Shown here one piece after another: positions 9,251 to 18,643 of a stretch of DNA of 64,000 nucleotides. Both the position numbers and the translations under genes were made by a program. Numbering within the stretch: position 1 is the first letter of the stretch; every line of letters begins with the position of its first letter. Where the stretch lies: assembly GCA_016284305.1 (NCBI GenBank), contig JAEEON010000074.1, positions 124,001-188,000 on the forward strand. The letters are read 5' to 3'. Below the pieces are notes generated by a model, which was not told the origin of the DNA, did no database searches, and was given only the letters and a program-made list of their open reading frames with translations. The DNA comes from Bacteroidales bacterium (GTDB lineage: Bacteria; Bacteroidota; Bacteroidia; Bacteroidales; F082).

Positions 9251-9952
9251 TCAGTTTCCCGCACACGCTGCCGTAGCACAACTAATGGTGATGGCCGGTA
9301 CCGTTGACAAAACTCGGGCACACGACTCCAAGGTGGAGCCTGTAGTCAACACATCGTCGATGAGCAGCACCGACTTGCCTTTGAGCTGTTCGGCATGACG
9401 TAACCCGAAGATGTCTTTTACGTTGTGCCAACGCTCTTCTTTGCTTTTATGCGTTTGAGTAACGGTGTTCACTTTACGATAGAGGAAATCCCCACCGATG
9501 GGAATGGAGGTCACTTCGGCAATGCCTTGCGCAATCATCATGCTTTGGTTATAACCTCGTTCACGCTCCCGTTTGGGGTGTAATGGTATGGGTATCAGAT
9601 AGTCAAGGTCTTGGAACAGTGGCGCTTCTTTGATGGACATCCCCAGCTCTTGACCTAAAAAGATACCTGCTTCGGTATTGTTCCGGTATTTCAGTTCATG
9701 GATCAGTCCTTGCACCTTGCCGTCCTTCGAGAAAAAGAAACATGCCGTTACTGCCTTGAGTTGAACTTTGCCATAAAAAAGTCGGGCCAAGGGGTTGTCA
9801 GGATTCAGTTCATAGCCCGTCTTAGGCAAAAAACTACGGCAATGCGTACACACCAAATGTTCCCAACGAAACAAGGGGTTGCCACAGGCTGCACATACGG
9901 ATGGATAAAACAACTCCAGCAAGGAGTTTACGAAACCTATTCTCATAATCAC
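9251..9952 (-). CDS. comF: ComF family phosphoribosyltransferase-like protein
   Basis: ComF proteins are linked to DNA uptake and recombination in competent bacteria. The 233-residue product has an N-terminal four-cysteine zinc element (CAACG and CTHC, about residues 20-40) and a C-terminal phosphoribosyltransferase fold with the PRPP-binding motif VLLIDDVLTTGST. The IPIPLHPKRERERGYNQ segment is characteristic of the family. Translation may start at 9952 or at the second Met at 9946. A TATATTTG -7 box lies just upstream, so it is probably transcribed alone or with the ABC gene. Confidence 0.93.
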   Translation of the reverse strand: MIMRIGFVNSLLELFYPSVCAACGNPLFRWEHLVCTHCRSFLPKTGYELNPDNPLARLFYGKVQLKAVTACFFFSKDGKVQGLIHELKYRNNTEAGIFLGQELGMSIKEAPLFQDLDYLIPIPLHPKRERERGYNQSMMIAQGIAEVTSIPIGGDFLYRKVNTVTQTHKSKEERWHNVKDIFGLRHAEQLKGKSVLLIDDVLTTGSTLESCARVLSTVPAITISCATAACAGN

Positions 9953-9966
9953 ATTAATAAATAATA

Positions 9967-9974
9967 CAAATATA
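9967..9974 (-). promoter_or_regulatory. Bacteroidetes -7 box for comF
   Basis: The minus strand reads TATATTTG, an exact TAnnTTTG match, ending about 14 bases before the comF ATG. It lies in the 27-base gap after the upstream minus-strand gene. Confidence 0.5.
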
Positions 9975-9979
9975 TGGAA

Positions 9980-10678
9980 TTATTTTATATCTTCGTATTC
10001 GTAAACACGATATTCGATGGAATAATCCATGGAGTCGGGTAGCAGTTCATCGGTACGTCCCTGTTCCCTAAGGATATCGTTAAACATGCGTCGGTTGCGG
10101 AGCAGTTTGGCTTGTCGTCGAGCGCTGAAGTTGTATTTATCGTAAAGATATTGTATGGGACTTGCTACGATGCCACCGTTGGAGACATCGAGATACGGGT
10201 TGTGTTTTCGTCCCGACTTCATGCTTGCCAATTCTTCATTGAGGCGTTGGATCTCACGTGGAACGGGTTTGGTAGGCATGTCGATAATCATTTGCTTGAA
10301 GGTCTCATAGTCGTAGAAGGGCATGACGGTGACTTCTTTGAGGGTGATGGTGTCGCGTTGGAGGGTGATGACCAGTGTGTCGATGTCGGCCATGGTGGAA
10401 TCGATAGGGATAAGTCGTCGGCTAAAGCCGATGCAGCTGACCCAGAGGGTGTCGGTAGTCTTGGCTGGAATAAAGAAATAGCCTTCTCGGTTAGAGATGG
10501 TGCCACAATGAGCCATCTTGCTGATAACGTGAGTATTACGAACTGGTTGTAGGCTGTCGGAGGTCAGAATCTTACCCAATACGGGCATTTTGTCCTGAAA
10601 GTTCAGGACATCTTCACCTTGGGCCATGGCATGAGCACCGATCAGCAACAATGACAGTATGAGTAGCAGTCGTTTCAA
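9980..10678 (-). CDS. Exported protein with a carboxypeptidase-like regulatory domain
   Basis: This 232-residue protein has a signal peptide predicted to be cut after AMA, leaving an N-terminal Gln (QGEDVLN). Residues about 35-115 look like the CarboxypepD_reg beta-sandwich found at the start of many Bacteroidetes outer-membrane proteins (GKILTSDSLQPVRNTHV ... GYFFIPAKTTDTLWVSCIGF). The remaining half is basic, helical and unassigned. It lacks a TonB plug or barrel, so it is a stand-alone periplasmic or outer-membrane-associated protein of unknown role. Its neighbours comF and the DUF3109 gene lie on the same strand but give no functional hint. Confidence 0.75.
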   Translation of the reverse strand: MKRLLLILSLLLIGAHAMAQGEDVLNFQDKMPVLGKILTSDSLQPVRNTHVISKMAHCGTISNREGYFFIPAKTTDTLWVSCIGFSRRLIPIDSTMADIDTLVITLQRDTITLKEVTVMPFYDYETFKQMIIDMPTKPVPREIQRLNEELASMKSGRKHNPYLDVSNGGIVASPIQYLYDKYNFSARRQAKLLRNRRMFNDILREQGRTDELLPDSMDYSIEYRVYEYEDIK

Positions 10679-10731
10679 GCAAATGGGGTTTAGTCCGCTA
10701 AGATATGATTTATAACGGAAGGCTGCTGTTT

Positions 10732-11304
10732 TTATTTGGTTTCCGAATGAATAATCTTGTTTTCAAGGCGTTTATACCATTCTTCGCCAAACTTCCTGAC
10801 CAGCGGTTCTTTCAGGAACTTCCACAGGGGGATGTTTTCTTTTTCGCCTTTGCGTTTGGCAGGCACGCAGACGCTCCATTCGTGGTAGAGGACATGGGTG
10901 AATCCGTCTTTTTCCATGAGGCGGATGGGGTAGAGATGGCAGGAGATGGGTTTCCAGAAGTCACATTTGCCTTCAAGGAAGGCCTTCTCAATGGCACAGA
11001 GGGCGGTGCCGTTTTCATGGAAATAAACGAAGGCGCATTCCCCGCCATTCACCAAGGGGGTGACAAGCTCGCCCGTCTCGTCGTAGTCATATACATCGCC
11101 TTGTTCGATCACTTGAATGCCTTCGGGACGCATGTAGGCTTTGATGGCTTCGAGGTTGTCTTCTATTTGGGCCACTTCGTCGGCTTCGAGCGGCGCACCG
11201 GCGTCGCCATCGACGCAACACCATCCCTTGCAACGCGGAAGGGAGCAGCAGAACTTGGCGTTGAGAAATCCATCGGAGACGATGACATTATCAATGATTA
11301 TCAT
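10732..11304 (-). CDS. DUF3109 family cysteine-rich protein
   Basis: The protein of about 190 residues starts [12 protein letters not shown]. It carries a cluster of cysteines ([13 protein letters not shown] near the N-terminus, later CAFV, CAIE, CDFW and SCHLYPIR), the pattern of the DUF3109 family, which is related to the YkgJ-like cysteine cluster proteins suspected to bind metal or an iron-sulfur centre. Its function is not known. I prefer the ATG at 11304 over an in-frame one at 11337, since the 11 extra residues are hydrophobic and not part of the conserved block. A TATTTTTG box at 11309-11316 would put transcription start almost on the ATG. Confidence 0.85.
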   Translation of the reverse strand: MIIIDNVIVSDGFLNAKFCCSLPRCKGWCCVDGDAGAPLEADEVAQIEDNLEAIKAYMRPEGIQVIEQGDVYDYDETGELVTPLVNGGECAFVYFHENGTALCAIEKAFLEGKCDFWKPISCHLYPIRLMEKDGFTHVLYHEWSVCVPAKRKGEKENIPLWKFLKEPLVRKFGEEWYKRLENKIIHSETK

Positions 11305-11308
11305 GCTG

Positions 11309-11316
11309 CAAAAATA
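11309..11316 (-). promoter_or_regulatory. Possible -7 box for the DUF3109 gene
   Basis: The minus strand reads TATTTTTG only five bases before the ATG at 11304, which would give a leaderless or nearly leaderless message. It could also be a chance match in an A-rich region. Confidence 0.3.
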
Positions 11317-11347
11317 AAGAAAAAGCAAAAGGTACAAGAAAAAAGAC

Positions 11348-11355
11348 TAATTTTG
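11348..11355 (+). promoter_or_regulatory. Bacteroidetes -7 box for argF
   Basis: TAATTTTG matches TAnnTTTG and lies 41 bases before the argF ATG, giving a leader of about 35 bases. Confidence 0.5.
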
Positions 11356-11396
11356 CCGCGTTTAACAGCATCAATTCACATTTAATCAATAAAAAA

Positions 11397-12398
11397 ATGG
11401 CTTTTAACCTCAGAAACAGAAACTTCCTGAAGTTGTTGGACTTCACTCCGGAAGAGATTAAGTTTTTCCTGAAGCTTGCCGCTGACCTCAAGGCTGCCAA
11501 GTATGCAGGTACCGAACAACCCCGCCTCACGGGCAAGAACATCGCTTTGATCTTTGAAAAGACCTCGACCCGCACCCGTTGCGCTTTCGAAGTCGCCGCC
11601 AAGGATCAAGGTGCTCATGTCACCTATCTCGGCCCCACTGGCTCCCAGATTGGCATCAAAGAATCCATGAAAGACACCGCTCGCGTTTTGGGTCGCATGT
11701 TCGACGGCATCGAGTATCGTGGCTTCGGTCAGGACATCGTTGAAGAACTCGCCAAATATGCCGGCGTTCCCGTTTGGAACGGCCTCACCAACGAGTTCCA
11801 CCCTACCCAGATCCTTGCCGACTTCCTCACCATGCAGGAACACACCGACAAACCTCTCAACCAAGTGACCTTCGCTTACTGTGGCGATGCCCGTTTCAAC
11901 ATGGGCAACAGCCTGATGGTGGGTGGTGCCAAGATGGGCATGGACGTCCGCATCGTGGCTCCCAAAGCCTTGCAACCCAACAAGGAACTCATCGACACCT
12001 GCAAGAAAATCGCCAAAGAAACGGGCGCCAAGGTGACCGTGACTGACGACGTGAAGAAGGGCGTCAAAGGTTGCGACTTCCTCTATACCGACGTGTGGGT
12101 ATCCATGGGTGAACCCGCCGAGGTCTGGAAACAGCGCATCGACCTGCTCATGCCTTACCAAGTGAACAAAGAGATGATGGCAATGACCGGCAACCCGAAC
12201 TGCAAGTTCATGCACTGCCTGCCCGCTTACCATAACCTCGAGACCCAAGTGGGCCGCGATGTCAACAAGCAATTCGGCTTGAACGGCATCGAGGTCACCG
12301 AAGACGTGTTCGAATCCACGAACAGCATCGTCTTCGACGAGGCTGAGAACCGTATGCACACCATCAAGGCCGTCATGGTGGCCACGTTGGGTGATTAA
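11397..12398 (+). CDS. argF: Ornithine carbamoyltransferase
   Basis: ArgF condenses carbamoyl phosphate with ornithine to give citrulline in arginine biosynthesis. The 333-residue product has the carbamoyl-phosphate motif STRTR (about residues 56-60), the HPTQ motif, and the ornithine-side HCLPAYH motif. These fit a true ornithine transcarbamylase rather than the N-acetyl- or N-succinylornithine variants known in some Bacteroidetes, although substrate choice cannot be proven by eye. It is flanked by divergent and convergent genes, so it is probably transcribed alone, from the TAATTTTG box to the hairpin at 12427-12457. Confidence 0.95.
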   Translation: MAFNLRNRNFLKLLDFTPEEIKFFLKLAADLKAAKYAGTEQPRLTGKNIALIFEKTSTRTRCAFEVAAKDQGAHVTYLGPTGSQIGIKESMKDTARVLGRMFDGIEYRGFGQDIVEELAKYAGVPVWNGLTNEFHPTQILADFLTMQEHTDKPLNQVTFAYCGDARFNMGNSLMVGGAKMGMDVRIVAPKALQPNKELIDTCKKIAKETGAKVTVTDDVKKGVKGCDFLYTDVWVSMGEPAEVWKQRIDLLMPYQVNKEMMAMTGNPNCKFMHCLPAYHNLETQVGRDVNKQFGLNGIEVTEDVFESTNSIVFDEAENRMHTIKAVMVATLGD

Positions 12399-12426
12399 TA
12401 CACACGTTACGACACGTAATTTCGCA

Positions 12427-12457
12427 TGTAGAGACGTCATACTATGGCGTCTCTACA
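12427..12457. terminator. Hairpin between convergent argF and M28 peptidase genes
   Basis: A perfect 10-base stem (TGTAGAGACG at 12427-12436 with CGTCTCTACA at 12448-12457) and an 11-base loop lie between two gene ends, so it can act in both directions. There is no long T run. The GTAGAGACG...CGTCTCTAC type is a common dispersed intergenic hairpin in Bacteroidetes. Confidence 0.6.
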
Positions 12458-12463
12458 CGTGTT

Positions 12464-13687
12464 TTAGGATTTAACGATTTTTTCCGTCATGATTACACCA
12501 TCGCAATTCATGACCTGAACGAAATAAATGCCAGGAACCAAGGAACCAATCTCTATGGTCTTTTCCGTTTCGCCTTCGCACAAACGAGAAAGAACACATT
12601 GTCCCATAAGGTCATAAACCAAAACCTGTTTCATGGAAACACCTTTCACCATAATCCTGTCCTCCGCTGGATTAGGCATGATGACCAACTGAGGCATGGC
12701 ATCGTCGGCTACATCGTTGGAAATCAGTCCCGCCAAAGTCGTTACCAATCCGAGATTCAGTTCGGTAAAGCGTTTCACCTGCTCCATGTTGTTTACACTC
12801 ACCCCAAGGATGTCGTTGGGAGTGTGTATGAAGGGTGAGCTGTGATGCGTGTCCTCGAAAGGTTGAATGGAAGCGTAGCCGTTGCGGTTAAAGGAAGAGT
12901 AATCGCTGTCGGCTCCGGGGGTTAGCCAAGACTGCCACACCCTCATTTCAGGGTAATATACATCACAGAAATTGAAGGCATAGTCGGCAATGATGGAGTC
13001 GCGAGTACGATACAGCATATTCACGTGAATATCCGCTCCCTCCTCAAGATATCCGATCATGTCGAGGTTGAAATAGCCCACGATATCCATGAGTTGATCC
13101 GCACAATCCTTGGCGTAGGCGGCGCTTCCGATGAGGCCGATCTCTTCGGCGGCGAAGTGGCAGAAGATGACCGACCGTTCAAAGGTACATGGGGCCAATA
13201 AACGGGCCGTCTCCAGAATGCCTGCTGTGCCTGAGGCATTGTCGTCGGCACCCGGGGCGCGCAACGAATCAGGGTGGCCGGGAGAGTTGTTGTACGAATC
13301 GTAATGTGCACCGCACACCACGTATTCATCGGGGTAAAGCTTCCCTCTCTTGATGGCAATGACATTGTCGGAGGTCTCGAACAAACTGTCGTGATAATGC
13401 ACCGGGAAGTCGTGAAGATACACCGAATCATAACCTAAGTCGCGATAAGTCTTGTAAATCCAGTCTTGTACCTCATAGACCGTTCTGCTGTTCCATTGCC
13501 TCGTGGGATAGTCTTGAAGATGTTGTATAGCGGCCTCCAAGCTATCGGCGGAGACTTCGTCCATAAGCCTTCTTATCAACGGATGTTCCTCCGTGACCAG
13601 TGGATAGGTGTGTTCAAAAAGATGCTGGGCTTGTGCTTGTACCTGCATCACCATTCCCAACAAAAACAGAAAAACAATGCGTTTCAT
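12464..13687 (-). CDS. Secreted M28 family zinc aminopeptidase with T9SS sorting domain
   Basis: This 407-residue exopeptidase-type enzyme is predicted to be exported by Sec and then by T9SS. The signal peptide is predicted to end VQAQA with Gln at +1. M28 zinc ligands and catalytic residues are all visible: His128 (GAHYD), Asp148 (GADDN), Glu181-Glu182 (AAEEIG), Asp209 (NLDMIG) and His288 (HTPND). Residues about 332-407 are a type A C-terminal domain (MPNPAEDR, GIYFVQV, EKIVKS). It lies 37 bases downstream of tsaB on the same strand. It probably trims peptides at the cell surface or outside the cell. Confidence 0.93.
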   Translation of the reverse strand: MKRIVFLFLLGMVMQVQAQAQHLFEHTYPLVTEEHPLIRRLMDEVSADSLEAAIQHLQDYPTRQWNSRTVYEVQDWIYKTYRDLGYDSVYLHDFPVHYHDSLFETSDNVIAIKRGKLYPDEYVVCGAHYDSYNNSPGHPDSLRAPGADDNASGTAGILETARLLAPCTFERSVIFCHFAAEEIGLIGSAAYAKDCADQLMDIVGYFNLDMIGYLEEGADIHVNMLYRTRDSIIADYAFNFCDVYYPEMRVWQSWLTPGADSDYSSFNRNGYASIQPFEDTHHSSPFIHTPNDILGVSVNNMEQVKRFTELNLGLVTTLAGLISNDVADDAMPQLVIMPNPAEDRIMVKGVSMKQVLVYDLMGQCVLSRLCEGETEKTIEIGSLVPGIYFVQVMNCDGVIMTEKIVKS

Positions 13688-13724
13688 CGTATGTCGAAGT
13701 TAGCCTCCTTGAAGGGAAGCGTTT

Positions 13725-14423
13725 TTACAATAATCCTTTCACATGGGGTTTACCAGCCACAAAATCCTTCAGATAGAAGGGCTCAAAATAGGCAACATCA
13801 ACGAAATCGTTGAATGTCAATGCTTTATCAGCAAGTTCAGCCATATAAGCTGCAGAAGGCCATAGATCATCGACGATATGAATCTTTGGTTGATTTTGAA
13901 ACAGGGGGCTGAGTTTGGGGGCTCCATCGCCGAAGAGCCACAGCCGGTGATGTTCGAGCAAGTCGTCGAACGAATGTTCGTCAACGACCAAGGCCTCGGT
14001 GTTGGAAACGCTGTTCAGTTGAGCATCGAAGACAGCCCGATACACTTCCATGCGGCGGGCATCGATCATTGGGATGAGGAGGTCGGAGGGTTGAAGGCTC
14101 TCGGCCAAGCGAGCAGCCATGCCATAGGCCATGGCATGGAGCGTATCGATGGCCAACAAAGGCAGGTCAGCGGCATAACAAACGCCTTTGGCGGTGCTGA
14201 CACCGATACGAAGGCCTGTGTAGGAACCGGGGCCTTTGCTGACGGCTACCGCATCCAGTTGTTCAGCCTGAAGGCCTGTCTCTTCAAGGACTTCCTTGAT
14301 AAAGAGTGTGATTTTTTCAGAATGCGCATTTTGACCCTTGCACTCACGCAAGGCCAAGGTCTTTCCTTTTTCATTGATCGCTACAGAACATGTAGGCGTG
14401 GCTGTTTCAAGACATAAAATCAT
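13725..14423 (-). CDS. tsaB: tRNA threonylcarbamoyladenosine biosynthesis protein TsaB
   Basis: TsaB is the TsaD partner needed to make the t6A modification at position 37 of ANN-decoding tRNAs. The 232-residue protein has the ASKHA-fold N-terminus (LCLETATPTCSVAI) and the signature VSKGPGSYTGLRIGVSTAKG. It is of usual length for the short Bacteroidetes form. A TAACTTTG -7 box stands 22 bases upstream and the M28 peptidase gene lies just downstream on the same strand. Confidence 0.95.
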   Translation of the reverse strand: MILCLETATPTCSVAINEKGKTLALRECKGQNAHSEKITLFIKEVLEETGLQAEQLDAVAVSKGPGSYTGLRIGVSTAKGVCYAADLPLLAIDTLHAMAYGMAARLAESLQPSDLLIPMIDARRMEVYRAVFDAQLNSVSNTEALVVDEHSFDDLLEHHRLWLFGDGAPKLSPLFQNQPKIHIVDDLWPSAAYMAELADKALTFNDFVDVAYFEPFYLKDFVAGKPHVKGLL

Positions 14424-14445
14424 CGTCCGAATATTCTTTGGAGGG

Positions 14446-14453
14446 CAAAGTTA
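14446..14453 (-). promoter_or_regulatory. Bacteroidetes -7 box for tsaB
   Basis: The minus strand reads TAACTTTG, matching TAnnTTTG, 22 bases before the tsaB ATG in the divergent tsaB-galE gap. Confidence 0.5.
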
Positions 14454-14494
14454 CATAAAAATCGACAAAAAAGAGTTAATAATCCATAATTTTG

Positions 14495-14502
14495 TATTTT
14501 TG
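14495..14502 (+). promoter_or_regulatory. Bacteroidetes -7 box for galE
   Basis: TATTTTTG lies 75 bases upstream of the galE ATG. The long leader that follows contains a small hairpin, CGTAAGT (14526-14532) with ACTTACG (14542-14548). I do not recognise a known riboswitch in it. Confidence 0.45.
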
Positions 14503-14577
14503 TAGGCGATAAAATAGGGCTTTTTCGTAAGTGAATATGGGACTTACGAGGCGAAGCTATGGACTAAATTTTAACAG

Positions 14578-15594
14578 ATGAAGATTTTAGTGACCGGAGG
14601 AACCGGATATATTGGATCGCATACCGTGGTTGAACTGCAGCATGCTGGATTTGATGTGGTCATCGTGGATGCCCTGTTCAACTCCAAGGAAGAGGTGGTT
14701 GACAACATCGCGAAAATCACGGGTATAAGACCCGAGTTTGAAGTTTTCGACCTCACCGACCGAGCCAAGACGGACGACTTTTTCCGTCGGCATCAGGATT
14801 TGGTGGGCATCATTCATTTTGCTGCACACAAGGCTGTAGGCGACTCGGTGCAACACCCCATCAAGTATTATCGCAACAACTTGGATTCGCTGATGAACAT
14901 CCTTGAGGGGATGACTACCTATGGCATTCCCAACTTGGTGTTTTCGTCATCATGCACCGTTTACGGACAGGCCGACCAGTTGCCTGTGTCGGAGTCGGCG
15001 CCCATCAAGAAGGCGGAGAGTCCGTATGGCAACACCAAACAGATTGCGGAAGAAATCATCAGCGACACTGTGCATGTGAACAACATCAGAGCCATCGCCC
15101 TACGTTATTTCAACCCCATCGGAGCGCACGACAGCGGACTCATCGGGGAGTTACCCAACGGAGTGCCTGACAATCTCTTGCCCTATATCACCCAAACGGC
15201 TTACGGCATCCGCGAACAGCTCAAGGTGTTTGGCGACGACTACAACACCCCTGATGGGACGCCCATCCGCGATTACATCCACGTCGTGGACCTAGCCAAA
15301 GCCCATGTAAAAGCCGTCCAACGCATGACCGACAACACCATGAAGCAGGCTTTCGAAGTATTCAACCTCGGCACTGGCAACGGCTATTCCGTACTCGAAG
15401 TCATCAAAGCCTTCGAGCGAGCCACCGGCATGACCATCAACTACAAGATTGTGGGACGCCGTGAGGGCGACATTGAACAAATCTGGGCCGACCCAAGCTA
15501 TAGTAACGCTGAGTTGGGCTGGAAGGCCGAACGCACGTTGGATGAGATGGTAGCCTCGGCTTGGAAGTGGGAACAGCATTACCGGAAAGAATAA
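14578..15594 (+). CDS. galE: UDP-glucose 4-epimerase
   Basis: GalE interconverts UDP-glucose and UDP-galactose for galactose use and surface glycans. The 338-residue SDR enzyme has the N-terminal NAD motif TGGTGYIG (residues 6-13), the Ser of FSSSCTVYG, and the catalytic YxxxK as YGNTK. The C-terminal PSYSNAELGWKAERTLDEM segment is typical of GalE. It opens a run of sugar-nucleotide genes on the same strand, with the DUF4954 gene 15 bases downstream. Confidence 0.95.
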   Translation: MKILVTGGTGYIGSHTVVELQHAGFDVVIVDALFNSKEEVVDNIAKITGIRPEFEVFDLTDRAKTDDFFRRHQDLVGIIHFAAHKAVGDSVQHPIKYYRNNLDSLMNILEGMTTYGIPNLVFSSSCTVYGQADQLPVSESAPIKKAESPYGNTKQIAEEIISDTVHVNNIRAIALRYFNPIGAHDSGLIGELPNGVPDNLLPYITQTAYGIREQLKVFGDDYNTPDGTPIRDYIHVVDLAKAHVKAVQRMTDNTMKQAFEVFNLGTGNGYSVLEVIKAFERATGMTINYKIVGRREGDIEQIWADPSYSNAELGWKAERTLDEMVASAWKWEQHYRKE

Positions 15595-15609
15595 GTAACA
15601 CCATACGCT

Positions 15610-17814
15610 ATGGATCAAGTAACGATTATCGACTACGACCGCATATACAAGAACTTCATCGACGAGAAATATCTTCACGACGGTCATGACGAATACTACT
15701 ATCGCAACCAACAGGCAAAGAGACCTGAAGGTGGCTGGCGGCACCTTCATTCCGACGAGATCGAGCGTCTCGTGAAAAACAGCAATTCCGCCACCAACTG
15801 GGACGACATCTGGGTGACTGACGAGTTCGACACCAACATGATCCGCAACAACCATTTCTTCGGCATGGTGCGTATCGGCAGGGTCAGCCGCAAGGTACTT
15901 CAGTACCACGACCTCAGAGTCCCCATCGGCATCACTAGCAGCAGCATCAGTTCGTGCGACATCGGTGACGACTGCGCCATCCACGATGTGCATTACATGG
16001 CCAACTGTATTATCGGCGACCGCTGTATCCTCTTCAACATCCACGAGCTGTCAACCACTGACCACTCCAAGTTCGGCAACGGCATCATCAAGGAAGGTGA
16101 ACCCGAAGATGTGCGTGTGTGGCTCGAGGTGATGAACGAGATCGGCACCCGTAAAATCATGCCTTTCGATGGCATGACCACCGCCGACGCCTATCTGTGG
16201 GCCAAATATATCGACGATGCCAAGCTTCAGGCACGCCTGAAAGAGATCACGCAAAACAGCTTCGACTATCATCGTGGCTATTATGGTACCATCGGTGAGT
16301 CGTGCGTCATCAAGAACTGCTGGATTCTCAAGGATGCCCAAGTGGGCCCCTATTGCTACATCAAGGGAGCCAGCAAGTTGAAAAACGTCACCATCAACTC
16401 CTCGAAGGAAGAGCCTTCGCAAATTGGCGAGGGCGTGATCATGGTGAACGGAATCACTGGCTATGGCTGTCGAATCTTCTACTCGGTTGTTGCCACCCGT
16501 TTCGTGTTGGGCGACAACTGCAACTTGAAATACGGAGCTCGACTGATCAACTCCGTTTTGGGCGACAACTCCACCATCTCTTGCTGCGAGGTGCTCAACA
16601 ACCTCATCTTCCCGTCGCATGAGCAGCATCACAACAACTCGTTCCTCATCTCGGCTTGTGTGATGGGACAAAGCAACATGGCTGCCGGGGCCACCATCGG
16701 GTCGAACCACAACAGCCGCGCCACTGACGGCGAGATTGTGGCTTCGAGAGGGTTCTGGCCAGGACTCTGCTCCAGCATCAAACACTCCTCCCGATTTGCC
16801 TCTTTCACTTTGCTCTCCAAAGCCGACTACCCCAACGAACTCAACATCATGCTCCCCTTCTGCCTGGTCAACAACAACACGGCGAAAAACGAGCTTGAAG
16901 TCATGCCTGCCTACTGGTGGATGTATAACATGTATGCCATAGCGCGCAACACCTCCAAATACCAGAAACGCGACAAGCGCAAACGCAAAATCCAGAACAT
17001 CGAGTTCGAGACCTTGGCCCCTGATACCATGGAAGAGACCATCGAGGCACGTAAGCTGCTGGAAGTCTGGGTAGCCAAAGCCTATCTGCGAAGCAAAGGC
17101 CAAGACCCGAAGAACTACGAATACTATGACCTCCGTGAATGCGGTAAACAGCTACTCGACTTTGAACCTAACACCGTCAATCAACTGGAGGTCTTTGGCG
17201 AGGGTATGGAGAAAGGCAAACGTAAAGTGCGTATCCTGAAACCCTTGCAGGCCTATCATGCCTATGGCGACATGATTACCTATTATGCCGTCAACACCAT
17301 CATCCATTACTTGGAGAACCATCCTGAAGAGACCATAGAGACGCTGAGCGCCCAGATGAAAGGCAAACGCCTGCGCAAATGGATCAACTTGGGTGGACAG
17401 ACCATGCCTGAAGAAGACGTTGACCAGCTTAGGGCCGACATCAACAACGGTGTGCTCAACGACTGGAACCAAATCCATCAACGCTACAACGAGCTATGGG
17501 AGCGCTACCATGTCGAAAAAACCCGCCACGCCTACTTCTCGCTCATGTTCCTCTACAAGGATGAGACCGACGTGCTGACTGGAGCCATGTGGAAAGAAAA
17601 CTTGGAGAAAGCCATCCGTATCCAACAGTTTATCTGCGACCAGGTCTATGAAAGCCGCAAGAAGGATTACGACAACCCCTTCCGCAACGCCACTTTCCGC
17701 AACGAAGAAGAAAAAATTGCCGTTATCGGCAAACTCGATGAAGTGAGCTTTGTCAAACAAATCCAATCGGAGACTGAAGCCTTCATCAAAAAAGTCACCC
17801 AACTGATTAACTGA
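15610..17814 (+). CDS. DUF4954 family hexapeptide-repeat protein
   Basis: This 734-residue cytoplasmic-looking protein belongs to a Bacteroidetes family (DUF4954) of unknown function. Residues about 90-430 show many hexapeptide-type turns (IGDDCAIHDV, IGDRCILFNI, LGDNCNLKYGARL, LGDNSTISCCEV), which predict a left-handed beta helix as in sugar-nucleotide acyl- or nucleotidyltransferases. The last 300 residues are charged and helical. Its place between galE and nagB suggests a role in amino-sugar or nucleotide-sugar metabolism, but that is inference. The stop codon lies inside an eight-base-spaced repeat that runs toward nagB. Confidence 0.85.
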   Translation: MDQVTIIDYDRIYKNFIDEKYLHDGHDEYYYRNQQAKRPEGGWRHLHSDEIERLVKNSNSATNWDDIWVTDEFDTNMIRNNHFFGMVRIGRVSRKVLQYHDLRVPIGITSSSISSCDIGDDCAIHDVHYMANCIIGDRCILFNIHELSTTDHSKFGNGIIKEGEPEDVRVWLEVMNEIGTRKIMPFDGMTTADAYLWAKYIDDAKLQARLKEITQNSFDYHRGYYGTIGESCVIKNCWILKDAQVGPYCYIKGASKLKNVTINSSKEEPSQIGEGVIMVNGITGYGCRIFYSVVATRFVLGDNCNLKYGARLINSVLGDNSTISCCEVLNNLIFPSHEQHHNNSFLISACVMGQSNMAAGATIGSNHNSRATDGEIVASRGFWPGLCSSIKHSSRFASFTLLSKADYPNELNIMLPFCLVNNNTAKNELEVMPAYWWMYNMYAIARNTSKYQKRDKRKRKIQNIEFETLAPDTMEETIEARKLLEVWVAKAYLRSKGQDPKNYEYYDLRECGKQLLDFEPNTVNQLEVFGEGMEKGKRKVRILKPLQAYHAYGDMITYYAVNTIIHYLENHPEETIETLSAQMKGKRLRKWINLGGQTMPEEDVDQLRADINNGVLNDWNQIHQRYNELWERYHVEKTRHAYFSLMFLYKDETDVLTGAMWKENLEKAIRIQQFICDQVYESRKKDYDNPFRNATFRNEEEKIAVIGKLDEVSFVKQIQSETEAFIKKVTQLIN

Positions 17815-17835
17815 CCAACTGATTAACTTTTAACT
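17799..17835 (+). repeat. Short tandem repeat across the DUF4954 gene stop codon
   Basis: The 14-base unit CCAACTGATTAACT occurs at 17799-17812 and again at 17815-17828, and AACT recurs at about eight-base spacing to 17835. The repeat covers the stop codon and the gap before nagB. Confidence 0.7.
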
Positions 17836-17839
17836 GTAT

Positions 17840-18631
17840 ATGAGAGTCATCATCGAACAAAACTACGACGCCATGTCGCGTTGGGCTGCCAACCACATCG
17901 TCGAAACCATCAAGGCCTTCAAACCTACTGCCAAGAAACCTTTCATCCTTGGGTTACCCACAGGTTCGACCCCAATAGGCACTTACCGCGAACTCGTCCG
18001 CCTTCACAAGGAAGGGAAGATCTCGTTCAAGAACGTGGTCACCTTCAACATGGACGAGTACGTACGCATCCCCGAAGACCATCCAGAGAGCTATCACAGC
18101 TTCATGTGGAACAATTTTTTCAGCCATATCGACATCAAGAAGGAGAACGTCAACATCCTCAATGGCAATGCTAAGGACTTGGCTGCCGAGTGTGCCCGTT
18201 ACGAAGAGAAAATCAAGAGTTATGGCGGCATCGACCTGTTCATGGGCGGCATCGGTCCTGACGGACACATTGCTTTCAACGAGCCAGGCAGTTCATTGAC
18301 TTCGCGCACTCGCGTCAAGACGCTGACCACCGACACCATCATTGCCAATTCCCGTTTCTTCGACAACGACATCAACAAGGTTCCCAAGACCGCGTTGACG
18401 GTGGGTGTTGGCACGGTGATGGACAGCCGTGAGGTGATGATTTTGGCCAACGGACACGGCAAAGCTCGCGCTTTGGCTCATGCCGTAGAAGGTGCCGTGA
18501 GTCAGATGTGGACCGTCAGCGTCCTTCAGATGCACCCCAAAGGCATCATCGTTTGTGACGACGCCGCTTGCGACGAGATGACCTATGGCACGGTAAAGTA
18601 CTTTAAAGACATCGAAAAAGACAATTTATAA
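17840..18631 (+). CDS. nagB: Glucosamine-6-phosphate deaminase
   Basis: NagB converts glucosamine 6-phosphate to fructose 6-phosphate and ammonia. The 263-residue protein has [12 protein letters not shown], the catalytic FNMDEYV and [17 protein letters not shown] segments, and the usual length of the family. It follows the DUF4954 gene by 25 bases and precedes the WlbA-like gene by 12, in an apparent amino-sugar operon. The reverse direction could feed hexosamine synthesis, but the deaminase direction is usual. Confidence 0.96.
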   Translation: MRVIIEQNYDAMSRWAANHIVETIKAFKPTAKKPFILGLPTGSTPIGTYRELVRLHKEGKISFKNVVTFNMDEYVRIPEDHPESYHSFMWNNFFSHIDIKKENVNILNGNAKDLAAECARYEEKIKSYGGIDLFMGGIGPDGHIAFNEPGSSLTSRTRVKTLTTDTIIANSRFFDNDINKVPKTALTVGVGTVMDSREVMILANGHGKARALAHAVEGAVSQMWTVSVLQMHPKGIIVCDDAACDEMTYGTVKYFKDIEKDNL

Positions 18632-18643
18632 TCACGTACATTT

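Noticed and set aside
9220-9321. Longer N-terminus for the ABC ATPase.
   Set aside because: The extra 34 residues are not family-like and cover the TATTTTTG promoter box; the ATG at 9219 begins exactly at the conserved domain.
11382-12440. A 352-codon open frame on the minus strand opposite argF.
   Set aside because: It is antisense to a gene with clear ArgF motifs and gives a His/Val-rich translation typical of shadow frames in GC-rich third positions.
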